Source: Byssochlamys sp. IMV 00236 (Eukaryota; Ascomycota; Eurotiomycetes; Eurotiales; Thermoascaceae). From it: a stretch of 64,000 nucleotides of DNA. Under the pieces are notes generated by a model, which saw only the letters and a list, made by a program, of their open reading frames with translations, did not search any database and had not been told where the DNA came from. Where the stretch lies: the NCBI GenBank assembly GCA_001931875.2, contig MSJH02000556.1, positions 1-64,000 on the forward strand, read 5' to 3'. Numbering within the stretch: the first letter of the stretch is position 1; the number at the start of each line of letters is the position of its first letter. The position numbers and the translations under genes are program-made. Shown in pieces: positions 11,699-21,475 of this stretch.

Positions 11699-12766
11699 CT
11701 AATTTGAGGTGACCTGCCCTGCCCAAGCCCTCAATCCAGTCTCTAATGTCTGGATAAGCGTCCTGTCTGGAGCTTCTTCTGCGAAGCTCACTCTTCCGGT
11801 GGCCCATTCTAACCACTCATTCGCTCTGGCACCACTTTTCGCCCTGAATAGTCCCGCGCTTACGTCGATCACCCTTGGTCTTTGTTCACAGTGCCAGAAT
11901 AGCGTGGCACCACATCTGTTGCAGAACTCCCGGTATATTCGTGGAGAACTCTCGTAGCGCTGCATAGTCTTCATATCGAATGTTAAGGGCGAACCATCTG
12001 AAGTGAATATATTTGACTTTGGAATAAATGCCCAAGTCTGTACAGGGAATCCGCTAGCCAGCCGGCATGAATTGCACGCGCAAGTTCCAGCTAGGTATTT
12101 CGTTGCTTGGCATCTGAGCCACCACTTCACGTCTCCTGGGTTTTCTGATGATGCAGAATGATAAGGCACGAGTAGGTCTGGCCACAGAGACGAAGCATCG
12201 AACGAGGAGGCATCTGGAGCAGTTACATAAAATTGGACACCGCGGCAGTGACAGCACGCGAGCAGTTTGTTATCCGTCTCTGAGTGATGTTCACGTTTTT
12301 CGTGGTTTAATGGCCGAGGCTCTCTTTGAGGAACCGCTTGGGGGTGTGTTTGGCCGCTTTTGGCCCAACAGACTTGGTCGGTAGCTTCTACGCCCGGGAG
12401 AGACGGGCTTAGACCCCCATCGCGAGTGTCATCAATGCCCCAATGTTGCACTAACTCAGTGCATAATGTCTTTTTCAATAACCCCGAGGCAATCAGATAG
12501 AGACCTTTGTCTTTCAGCTGAACAAAGACGTGGGCGCCACAGATTCCACAGAACCAGCGGTCGATATCACCGGATTGTTCGTACTTAATGAGCCCGTCGA
12601 AGGTCTCTGGAGAAGACTGCAGAATGAGGTAAGATGAGAACAATAAGCCGGTGACTGATCGACAGTCGTCGCAATGGCATAGACGGAGGACTGAGGGATC
12701 CGCCTCCTGCTGCAACAAGACTTCCTGTTCAACACGGCCACATAAGCATGAGATGTAATTGATCAT
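11699..12766 (-). CDS. Double GFA-domain zinc protein (DUF636)
   Basis: Single exon, 355 aa. The protein has two copies of the GFA fold, the zinc-binding domain named after glutathione-dependent formaldehyde-activating enzyme and shared with CENP-V. Domain 1 shows Cys7 and Cys9, then Cys30, Cys32 and Cys35 in CHCDDC, then Cys73 and Cys76 in CGICG. Domain 2 repeats this pattern with CCHCRG, CACNSCRLASG and CNRCGATLFWHC. All zinc ligands appear intact in both copies. A hydrophilic linker of about 60 residues joins them. Most GFA proteins are single-domain and of unknown substrate, so no reaction can be assigned; a role in thiol or aldehyde metabolism is only a guess. It is divergent from the metallothionein gene at 13334, 567 bases away. 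Confidence 0.85.
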   Translation of the reverse strand: MINYISCLCGRVEQEVLLQQEADPSVLRLCHCDDCRSVTGLLFSSYLILQSSPETFDGLIKYEQSGDIDRWFCGICGAHVFVQLKDKGLYLIASGLLKKTLCTELVQHWGIDDTRDGGLSPSLPGVEATDQVCWAKSGQTHPQAVPQREPRPLNHEKREHHSETDNKLLACCHCRGVQFYVTAPDASSFDASSLWPDLLVPYHSASSENPGDVKWWLRCQATKYLAGTCACNSCRLASGFPVQTWAFIPKSNIFTSDGSPLTFDMKTMQRYESSPRIYREFCNRCGATLFWHCEQRPRVIDVSAGLFRAKSGARANEWLEWATGRVSFAEEAPDRTLIQTLETGLRAWAGQVTSN

Positions 12767-13333
12767 GGCTGCTAGCCTGTGAATTCTCGACCATATCCCA
12801 AGTAAATCAATAATTGCTCACTGTGATTTTCTGGATCACGTACCATCAAACGGCCATTGTAATACTTTTGCCACCGGTGTCGTTAGCGTCACTGCCCCTC
12901 TGGCTATCTTATCAGAGGTCGTTATAGTTTCGAAGGAATTTATATCGAGACTTCTGTCTCCGCAGCGGCGGTGAGCGCTGATCAGCTGTGGATGCTAAGG
13001 TGATCTGAACCTTCTCGAAAAGAAAGCAAAGCCATTAACAGGCTGAACTATCATGCCCAAGGGAATGCGGTGTCTGATCGATGAAGGCTAGAAGGCGGGG
13101 TTGCCCGACTATCGTTGTACTTCACCTGCTTCCCGCTTCTCGGCACTAGGCCCGCAGTTGCTTCACTCGCCATCTCGGGACCGTCACTTGGTTATAAAAA
13201 GCGATCCGCCCACCACGATCTGTCTCACATTTTCAAAATTCTAAATCTAGCATCCATCAAGTCCATCTGTGATACTATACTACAGCCTTACACTCCGTGT
13301 TAAATCTTCGGATCAACCATATCAATATCCATC
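12767..13333. promoter_or_regulatory. Divergent promoter, GFA protein / metallothionein 1; TATA at 13193
   Basis: A TATAAAA box lies at 13193-13199, about 140 bases before the metallothionein ATG. Several GCTG-containing motifs occur around 12975-13000, which is the core of copper-fist (Ace1/Cuf1-like) sites, but such short motifs are expected by chance. Whether metal control extends to the divergent zinc-binding GFA gene is unknown. Confidence 0.5.
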
Positions 13334-13567
13334 ATGAGTAAGTAGTGCTAACTTCCCGAGATATTTTCCTTTCTGTTCCGCATAATTCATGCCTGTGCTC
13401 GGTCTCAGATATAGCTAACCAAATATCTTATCTACAGACGACCACGGATGCAGCTGCGGCGCCTCCTGCCAGTGCCCCGCCGGTGGTTGCAAGTGCGGCG
13501 TATGTGCACTCTCTTTGCCTTGTGCTTGCTGCTTTAACTAACTGCAGTATCTACTTAGCCCAAATAA
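13334..13567 (+). CDS. Metallothionein 1 (24 aa, three exons)
   Basis: This tiny gene has three exons: 13334-13337, 13438-13499 and 13559-13567, with introns of 100 and 59 bases that carry good branch sites (gctaacc, actaac). The product is 24 aa with six cysteines at 6, 8, 12, 14, 19 and 21, arranged as CxC-xxx-CxC-xxxx-CxC. It begins MNDHGC and ends CGPK. This is the small copper-metallothionein type known from ascomycetes, which binds Cu(I) in the cytosol and protects against copper. A strong TATA box stands upstream. The last exon depends on using the acceptor at 13558; the nearer acceptor tgcag at 13547 would give an unrelated tail, so the C-terminal three residues are less sure than the Cys core. 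Confidence 0.78.
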
Positions 13568-16247
13568 ATTCCCAAGGCACAGCTTAATGCTACTTCACAA
13601 GCATAATTTGACCGCAGTCTATTCGCACCTCGTCGATGCTCCCCAACGGGCAGCTGTAACGATGGAGTAGCCGAGCCACTTGGAAGGGGGATGTGGTTTT
13701 TCTTTTCTTATTGATGAACTATGTCACTCTACAAGCCCCAAAGACTTCATGGCCACATTCGACAGTCATCTAGACCCGGTCTCTGTTTCTCCATTTTGGG
13801 ATCATACCGATAGTTTTCCACAAACACAGATAATCTAATCGGTATCCAAGAGTGCATATATCATGTAGGAGCGGAAACAGTACCATAGTTCCACTCTATA
13901 GATTTTCTTTTGGAGAAACCATATGGTATTCGTGTCATAGGATTCGGCCTATCACGTATCTCCCTATGCAAAATCTTCTCTTATGACTGGATGTCCCCTT
14001 TGGATTTGATAGGACTCCACATGCTCTTATAATAATCCACCATGGAACGTCATTTGAATGTCTTGGCCAGAAAACACAAGACATATTATTACATGATTGA
14101 TGTAGGTCTAGGTATCTTTTCCACAGTCAATTACATATTGAGCTTGTGGACGGGAACCACGCAGCCCCGCCACGTCATGCTGCGCAGCTTGCGTGAATAT
14201 TGCTACTTGTTGCTTGTACTCGGGTCCTTCGTTCTAGACTTGCACCAAAGTACTTCGAAACGCAGGTAGGTATTGGAGGTGACATGTTCTTTTATCGTCG
14301 CCTTTGGTTATAGGTACATAAACAGAAGTATTCGAACTATCCTAGTCTAAGTATCATGCAGTTTCAAAGAGACATTGCTTCTCGCGCTTAAGAATAGTAC
14401 ACTATAGCGGACTTGGGAGATAAGCACGCTTGCTGCCACGACGTATATTAGAAGAAGCAATATAGACCCCGTACCCTGCTACCCTTTTCAGTTAAACCAG
14501 GCCTTCACCACCCTGGCGGTTATCGCGGCTTCTCTGCGCAAAGCCGTCGTAACCGTGTGAATGTTTCCGACACAGCCTACGAGGCTGGGAGATTCAAGTC
14601 ATAATAATGGTTGCGTGGGGTAATGTTCCTGGGCATTACCCTCGTTGAGAACATTATTATCGGAGTTCATCTATTTCTGGTGCAATTACCGATCCGGTAT
14701 CGCAGATACGAAACGTTTCATTTCTTTAGTAGGGGTACTTAGTTACCCCCTCTCTCTCTCTCTCTCTCGGGCCCTTGATCTAGAATAAGTGCTAAGATCG
14801 ATCTAGGAAGCAAAGTTTGCCGATGTGGAGTATGAAAAAAATTTTCCTTTCCTTTTTCTTTCCTTCTTGAACTCGACTCGTCTTCTTTCTTTTCCTGATG
14901 ACGGAGACTTTTCAGCTAACTAACCGAGCAGTCCTGACCGTGGGAAAGAGTGGGCATCCTTTTGCCCGGCAATTGCGGTTCGGACCGCTTCTGGGGCCCA
15001 AGGATGGAGTTATCTATACGAACGAACCTCGAGCTTGATCTATCAATAATACCTAGTTAGTGGATAAAGGGTATAGACAGTGACTAATAATGAAAGGGGC
15101 ACGAGCACTCCTTTCTTCCAAAGCATAATAATAATGATCGAGTAGTAGCTGGAAGGCGCATGGCGCATGTTATCGTTAATAGATTTCCTTAGGGCGTTCG
15201 ATGGTAGCCCAGTGAGCATGCAGCGACAGACGCGGGTAAACAGGAGACAAAGAAATATTAATTCGTAACAGGGCTGGAAAAGTCTAAGTTAATACTACTG
15301 CCTCGTGTTCGAAAGATAGAACTCCCGTACGTATGTAGAGATTGGAGGAGTAGCTTCTTGCAACTAATGATGCCCCTCCGCGGGGTCAGCAGAGCACAGA
15401 CCCCGATCTTATTGGGAGTTCGCACATCTCATGGCAGACTCTCTTACCACCACTCGCACTCAAATGCCGTGGGCAACTCGATCTCGTCCAGTAGACTTGT
15501 TGCTTTGGGGGAAAAGTGACGCTGAAGTACAGGGGGCATCTCTCCTGATTTAGACCCCAAGTCAGCGGGCTAAGTATAAAACGAGTAATCATCTGCTGCC
15601 CGCCTCACATGGACGCTGGATGGTGGAGGGGGGGAACCTGATCACGTTCAAGAACGGCGATCTCAGCAAGATGCGCTCACTCACCAATAACTCCCAAACG
15701 AACAGTGGATCTATCTATTCGAAACTTGGCGCCTGCTCATAATCCTCATTCGTGATTGATTGATAGGAATCCTGCCCTGGACCGTGCTGATCAGGTATCA
15801 TTATCTCGCATCTGATCCGCTGATGGAAATACGCACTGGCGTTCTCGTGCAGCCTTGTCTTGGAACTAGGTATAATAGCTCTTTTCGCAGGACCAACTTA
15901 CTTATCCCACCGACTCTGGATCTTCGGCCTTGACTGTTCCAGCCATAGTGCCGACGTTGCACGTTCTAGAGACTTTGTCTATACCGTAAACAGAGATCGA
16001 TGGGAGAAAAGAAAAAACCCCGAAACATGAAAGAAGCCCTTGGATAGGCCACAGAAGGTCCGCTAAGACGCACCAATTCATGCAGGAGCTCCGACTCTGT
16101 TTGACCAATTCCCGAGCCCGAGAGCCGTGGATCGCAGCTATTGTCGAGAGAACGTGGCTCTACCATGTCTCTTTGCTCATGGTGCCACACACGTTCCACT
16201 GGTTCTCCACACAGAGCGGCATACTTATATTTTCCAGCCTCTTAGTA
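13568..16247. other. Long gene-free stretch
   Basis: 2.7 kb without a convincing gene between the first metallothionein and the inverted-repeat element. Contents include a CT microsatellite at 14750-14768 and pyrimidine-rich DNA near 14840-14900. Short open frames are not supported by introns or by recognisable domains. Confidence 0.5.
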
Positions 16248-16489
16248 CAGTAAATCCTAGCTATAACGAATTGAATCAGACCGGCACTTTTATTCGTTAT
16301 AGCGTGGTATTCGTTATATCAAATATTAGGGAAAGGTAATTTACGTCATGTGATCATNNNNNNNNNNNNNNNNNNNNNNNNNNNNNNNNNNNAACGAATT
16401 TTGTATGGGGGTTTGAATTAGACACGCTGTTCGGTTCGTTACAGCGAAAAATTCGTTATAGCTAGGTTCGTTATAGCGAGGGTTTACTG
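16248..16489. mobile_element. Short TIR element (pogo/Fot1-like ends) with TA target duplication
   Basis: The left end begins CAGTAAATCC and continues into GCTATAACGAA. The right end, read on the other strand, begins CAGTAAACCC and continues GCTATAACGAA. The ends are flanked by TA at 16246-16247 and 16490-16491, the target duplication made by Tc1/mariner/pogo-class transposases. The motif TTCGTTATAGC recurs several times inside. No transposase frame is visible, so this is a MITE or internally deleted copy. An assembly gap of 35 N sits in the middle, so true length is unknown and coding sequence could be missing. Confidence 0.75.
16358..16392. other. Assembly gap (35 N)
   Basis: A run of 35 undetermined bases inside the inverted-repeat element. 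The repeated palindromic sequence around it probably broke the assembly. Confidence 0.98.
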
Positions 16490-16658
16490 TAGTTACTGTA
16501 CAATAGCCAGGATTCGAGAAAGGACCGGAGACCTGTTGGCAGTTCTCCACACCATGCAGGCAGAAGGGCCGATAACATGACCTTGGAAGAGGTCCGTTCG
16601 CTCGTGGATACAACCCGGTAAAGATCGGAGAGTATTATAATTATGATCTGACGGGATG

Positions 16659-16664
16659 TATAAA
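16659..16664 (+). promoter_or_regulatory. TATA box of metallothionein 2
   Basis: TATAAA lies about 155 bases before the ATG at 16818 and is followed by a CT-rich leader, as in strongly expressed fungal genes. Confidence 0.5.
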
Positions 16665-16817
16665 GAGGGCATGGTATCCCCCTCCCGTAGCAATTCTCTC
16701 TTCTCTTTCTCTCCTACAGACTCTGATCGAAAGAAATCAAGAATCTCCTTCCAACTTTTCAAACTATCTTATCAAACATTTCAAGAGATCTCCATCTCTC
16801 CCCAAACCACAATCAAA

Positions 16818-16945
16818 ATGTCTCCCTGCTCTTGCAACTGCTGCTCCGGCAACTGCGCCTCCTGCTCCTGCTCCAGCTGCTCTGTATGTGTATATCAGCT
16901 ATACAATTCGTTGTACCCATAAGCTAACAATATAAACAGCACTAA
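16818..16945 (+). CDS. Metallothionein 2 (23 aa, two exons)
   Basis: Exons 16818-16883 and 16940-16945 are joined over a 56-base intron with gctaac branch site. The 23-aa product has eight cysteines at 4, 6, 8, 9, 13, 16, 18 and 21, with only Ser, Asn, Ala, Gly, Pro and a final His between them. It starts MSPCSCNCC and its second half reads CASCSCSSC. This spacing (CxCxCC, then CxxCxCxxC) resembles the Neurospora/Agaricus-type copper metallothioneins, and differs from the gene at 13334, so the two are not a recent tandem duplicate. A frame upstream is open in phase but the TATA box and CT-rich leader show that 16818 is the start. Binding of Cu(I) in the cytosol is the expected role. Confidence 0.85.
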
Positions 16946-17977
16946 GCAGCTGAGCCCAAACATACCTATGGGGCCCAGTCTCCCTCCTCCCCTCCGTCAA
17001 CCATGCGTGGATTCCATAATGTCATGATAGCTACGGAACTATCATGAGACCACGAGACCAGTTATCACTTGGCGGACCAGGGCATATCTCTCTACGGGAC
17101 AATCATCCAGGGATAGGAGGTTTGAGAAATTCATGTCTATATTTCGATACCTAGTTCTGTATTATTCCGACTGGACACAACCTAGTCGGAAATGAAGATA
17201 TCATTAGTCGTCCCGTGAATTTTTTCTAGGGACTAAGAACTTACTTCTGATCCTGACTTACCTCATGTAGACAATACCCAGTAGGCGTGACTGGCGCAAA
17301 GCGCAACTCAGATAAGGGCTGTCCTGACAATAGAAGAAGTATATCTCGAGCGAAGCTCAGCCTATTCATCTCTGTGGGTGGAGCTAGAAAGGCGTGGGAG
17401 AAACCCGACAGGAGGTCTGCCTGTAGGCAGGCTCCGACAGTATATGTACATACCCTAATTGCCTTACTTCGATGAAAAGATAAAAAGAAAGGGACAGTGA
17501 AAGGATAAAATAACTCTCACACCGCTTCTTCATCAAACAGTGTGTAGATAGCGTCGTAAAAGCTAAAAGGGAAGTATGTGTTGTTGTGTTAGCCATGCAG
17601 TAGCTAGTTACTTGGATCTGGCGAACAGACCTCCTGGAGGTGTTCCCTCTACTTGCAATCAGGCGACTGTCCGTCCAACCACGATGAACAACATGCGCTC
17701 GGGACCACGAATTGGTATCTGTCTTTCAAGTTATTTGGGAAGATCTCATATTGCTTGGTAATGTCCGTTGTTCTCGTTAGATTATGATAACCCGGTTACG
17801 TGAATGTGGGATCTTAGGCTGGAATTCAGTGTAGAGCAAGCAAACGAACAAACGCTGAATGCCCAAGGGATCGTCATTTGGAGTAGCAGTATCTCAAGAA
17901 AAAAACAGACGCTTCTATAATCCAATAAAAAAAAGCACATTCGCTACGACTTCGACATTGTAGGGACGAGAGACCAA
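16946..17977. other. Gene-free stretch
   Basis: One kilobase between metallothionein 2 and the convergent 3' end of the glucosidase II beta gene. No convincing gene or structured repeat was seen. Confidence 0.45.
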
Positions 17978-19884
17978 TCACAACTCATCCTTTTCTTTCT
18001 TGGAATTGCTGTCGCCAGGTCCATTGCAGGCAACTGGAGTCGTGACAATCATGGAGTAGACGCACTTTTCGTCTTCCGCTACCTTGAGGATTTCCTCCTC
18101 CTCACCGCATTCAAGGACAACGGTGGTAGATCGGTTGGGGCCATTCCAGCAGGACTGGCCGTTTGCATATTCCAAAGTCGTCCTCTCGACGGGGACAAGT
18201 TCACCGTAGCTGTTGAACTCGTCAAGGGTGACGGTTCCGAAGCGGACAAAGTTACCCATGCCAGACCGTGCGCCACCCTTCTTCGGGATCTGTTTGGTGC
18301 TCTCGAGGAAGCAGTGCTCGTACGTGTATTCACCGGCATCCCTAGTGATACAACGGCCCTTCAGAGGGCGGAAGACATCTTCAGGCCCATAATCTTTCTC
18401 GAGATCAAGCTTGTGATCCCTGAGCCGGTTCTGGTCGCTGGTGAGAGATGACTTGGCGGAGTTCAAGGCATCACGAGCTTCGGTTACGGCTTTCGATTCA
18501 GAAGCAGGAGTAACATCGGCCTCCGTGAGAACGCCGTTGCTGACAAGGAAGCTTTTGAAGGAGGACAGTTTATCCTCCAGATAGCTAACCAGCGATGGGG
18601 GGAGATATGCCGCCAGCTTGTAGACTAGACGATCGTTAGTCGACAGATTTGTACTCCCTCAACCTCGAAACTTACTAAGGTCAATCTCAGTCTCGCCCTC
18701 TTCCTCATTCTCCCATTGCTCCCAGTTGATTCCAGAAGAGTCGCTATCAGGCTTCGAAATCTCATCTAGATCTCGGTCTTTGGCAGTCTGACCAGATGTA
18801 CCATCCGCTGCGGTCCCTTTTGCAGCATACTCCTCCCAGCTGCGCACGGCTCGCTTGACACCTTCATCATTGAAGTTCGGGTTGTATTCGACCTTGAACT
18901 TCGAGAGGATCTCCTCGAGCTCCTTCACCCGCGAGTGGTACTCATCTCTCTGGCCCCGAACCTCCACCAGAGCGTTCCTCAGTTCCTCCACACGACTCTT
19001 GGCCAGCCCAGCCAGCACATTGACCTTTCCTTTCTTTTTGCCCTTGACGACCTTGCCACGCTCCGCTTTCTCCACCCGCTGCAGTTCAGCATCCAGACTC
19101 TGGATTTTGAGCTCTTGGGCCTTGACTTCAGTCTCAAGGTCGGTGATGTGATCCTCAATCTCCTTCCTCATCCTGGCAGCTTCAGCAATGAGCTCCTTCT
19201 TCTTCCTCATCGCAGAAGTAAGAGACTTCTGCCTCTTCTCTTCCTGTTTGCGCCATTCCTTGCCGATCTCCTTGCACTTGTCCTCACACTTTGTACCTCC
19301 AACGTGAGCCCATTCATCACTACCATCACAGCATGCCTCGTAATCGCAAACACCGTCGTTAACTCGTTGGAAAGGAACATAAGAGGGCTTGTGGCCCTTA
19401 TTCTTGCAGTAGAACCCAGGCAGGGCGGGGGTTAAGTCGAGATCAGTATCCCAGGGGTGATCGGATGGCGTCGACGGCGAGTGTTTGGACAAGTGGGCAC
19501 AGGCAGAAGTGCCTGGCTCGTCACTTCCATCGGGGCAATCGCAGTAGTCATCGTTCACAGCTGAGAAGGGGATCTTGATAGCTGGGTGTGAGATGCAAGT
19601 GAAGGCGGTGGTGTCCTTATAGAACTTTGCAACTGTAATAGGAGTAGAACAATTAGCATGTTGCTCTCCCAGTAACGACCGTTAATCAGATGAGAATGTA
19701 GATTGACATGGCCTGGCCAGAAATGCATGATCGACCTAGCCATAGTCAAGGTATCTAGAGTATGGAGCTAATGCTTACATTCAGGAGAGACGCCCCTAGG
19801 TCTCGATGCATCATTGGCAGCAGCCCAAGTGGTTGAGCACGTTGCAATGCCCAGAAAGGCGAGCAGACTCCCTGAGTGCCTCAT
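17978..19884 (-). CDS. gtb1: Glucosidase II beta subunit (PRKCSH-like)
   Basis: Three exons (19884-19779, 19632-18676, 18624-17978; introns of 146 and 51 bases) give 569 aa. This is the non-catalytic subunit of ER glucosidase II, which trims glucose from N-glycans and retains the catalytic alpha subunit. The order is a signal peptide (about residues 1-22), the conserved PRGVSPEFAKFY that is rebuilt across intron 1, two LDL-receptor-like calcium-binding repeats (DDYCDCPDGSDEPG and CDYEACCDGSDEW), a long coiled coil, an acidic EDE-rich zone, and a C-terminal MRH domain with paired cysteines (KGRCITRDAGEYTYEHCF to CNGPGD). It ends in KDEL, an ER retrieval signal. Length is normal for the family. 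It shares a 239-base divergent promoter with rtf2. Confidence 0.95.
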
Positions 19885-20123
19885 GATAATCGCATTGAGG
19901 TGATCAATGCTATCTGGCGCGTAGTGCGGAGATGATATGCTTCTGGACAGCTGTTGATAGCTTAAACTGGGGCTAACCGCGATCTTCTGGGGAACGGGGC
20001 TGCTTAGTCAGGATGTTCTCCAGACGGCGGTAATTTACGTCTTCCGCCTGCTGCTCGTGGCAACAAGTACGAAAACATCTACCAATCTATCTACATACAT
20101 TCATTACCTGGACACTATACAGG
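19885..20123. promoter_or_regulatory. Short divergent promoter, gtb1 / rtf2
   Basis: Only 239 bases separate the start codons of gtb1 (minus) and rtf2 (plus), so both promoters and leaders are packed together. No TATA box is evident, which fits housekeeping expression. Confidence 0.55.
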
Positions 20124-21189
20124 ATGGGTAATGATGGTGGAAGGTAAGAACTCTCATCCCTTGACATGTGAGTATTGATCAAATACCTAACAATGCGATA
20201 ATAGTATCCCGACCCGCAGGGAACTCGTCAAAGAAGCCGCCCGCAACCCCACCACTACTCAAGTTAAAGAAGCTCAGCGCGAACAACAAGAACATGCCTG
20301 GACGAACTGTCCTCTTTCGCACAAGCCTCTCACGAGGCCAATAGTTTCTGATTCTGTCGGGAACCTCTATAACAAGGATGCGATCATCAAATTCCTGCTT
20401 CCGGGCGACGAGGCCGAGGGCATTAGCTCGAAGGCGGACTGTGAAGAAATCCTATGCGGACGAGTGAAGTCATTGCGCGATGTGGTCGAACTGCATTTCG
20501 AAGTTGATTCTGAGCGTGGTGGACCTACTGGTGACTCAAAGGGACGACATGAAGGTTGGATTTGCCCTGTCACGGCGAAACAGCTGGGACCGAATGTGAA
20601 GTCGGTCTATCTCGTCCCTTGTGGACATGTGTTTTCGGATGAGGCGATCCGGCAGTTGAAGGAGGATAGATGCTTGCAGGTAAGTCATAGGGGATTGATA
20701 GTTTTTTGAGGTCGAGTATTCAGTGCTGATGATTTTCGCCTCTGTCAGTGCAACGAACCCTACACCGAAGACAATGTCATCGTCATCCTTCCGACCAAAG
20801 AAGCCGATAAGCAACGGCTCATTGAGCGCGGCCAGAAGCTCGCAGAACAAGGCCTTACACACTCACTGAAGAAAGCACCTGGCTCAAAGAAGCGGAAGAA
20901 GCACGCGAACGGCGAGTCGTCTGTCTCCGCCGAGAACGAACCTGCGGCTTCCTCGTCAGCCAACAAGACGAACACGTCGGCCAACAGCTCGTCTGGGATC
21001 AAGAATGCTGCAACTGCTACGTTGACAGCCCGAGTGCTGGAGGAGGAAAAAGAGAAGAAGAAACGACGGAAGATGATGGGAACGAATGAGAATATAGAAA
21101 GTCTCTTCACGAAGAGCTCGGATAAGCGAAAGGATACCGACTTCATGACGAGAGGATTTTCGATCCCTGCGGGAGCTAAGAGAATCTAA
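20124..21189 (+). CDS. rtf2: Rtf2, replication termination factor 2 family
   Basis: Three exons (20124-20143, 20205-20679, 20749-21189; introns of 61 and 69 bases) give 311 aa. The 20-base first exon encodes MGNDGG, and the join yields MGNDGGSIPTRRELVKEAAR, the diagnostic Rtf2 N-terminus. A C2HC2-type RING-like fold follows: NCPLSHKPLTRPIVSD, YNKDAIIKFLL, ICPVTAK, VPCGHVFSDEAI, and CNEPYTEDNVIVI. In fission yeast Rtf2 stabilises forks paused at the RTS1 barrier; it also acts in splicing and in animals at stalled replisomes. The C-terminal third is lysine-rich and probably disordered, ending in the conserved RGFSIPAGAKRI. The gene is convergent with the mL50 gene, with 286 bases between the stops. 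Confidence 0.93.
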
Positions 21190-21475
21190 GCTCTCCACTA
21201 ATGATTTTGTTGTCAATATGGTTCGAACTGGCGTCGCACGGGAGTCGTCAATTGCAGGCGCATCAAAGGGTCCGGGGATCAAAATGCTGGGATGGATTTT
21301 CGATTTTGGATAAAATTTGCTAGTGGGGGACATCGTCGATTATATGTGTACAGTTTCTACTTGGCAATTGGGTACATATAGAACCGGATTTCTTATTCAT
21401 ATAGTACATCAAACACATCGTCTCTAATACATCCTACAAGTATTGCCCCAAGGATCACCCTGTAACATGGGCCCT

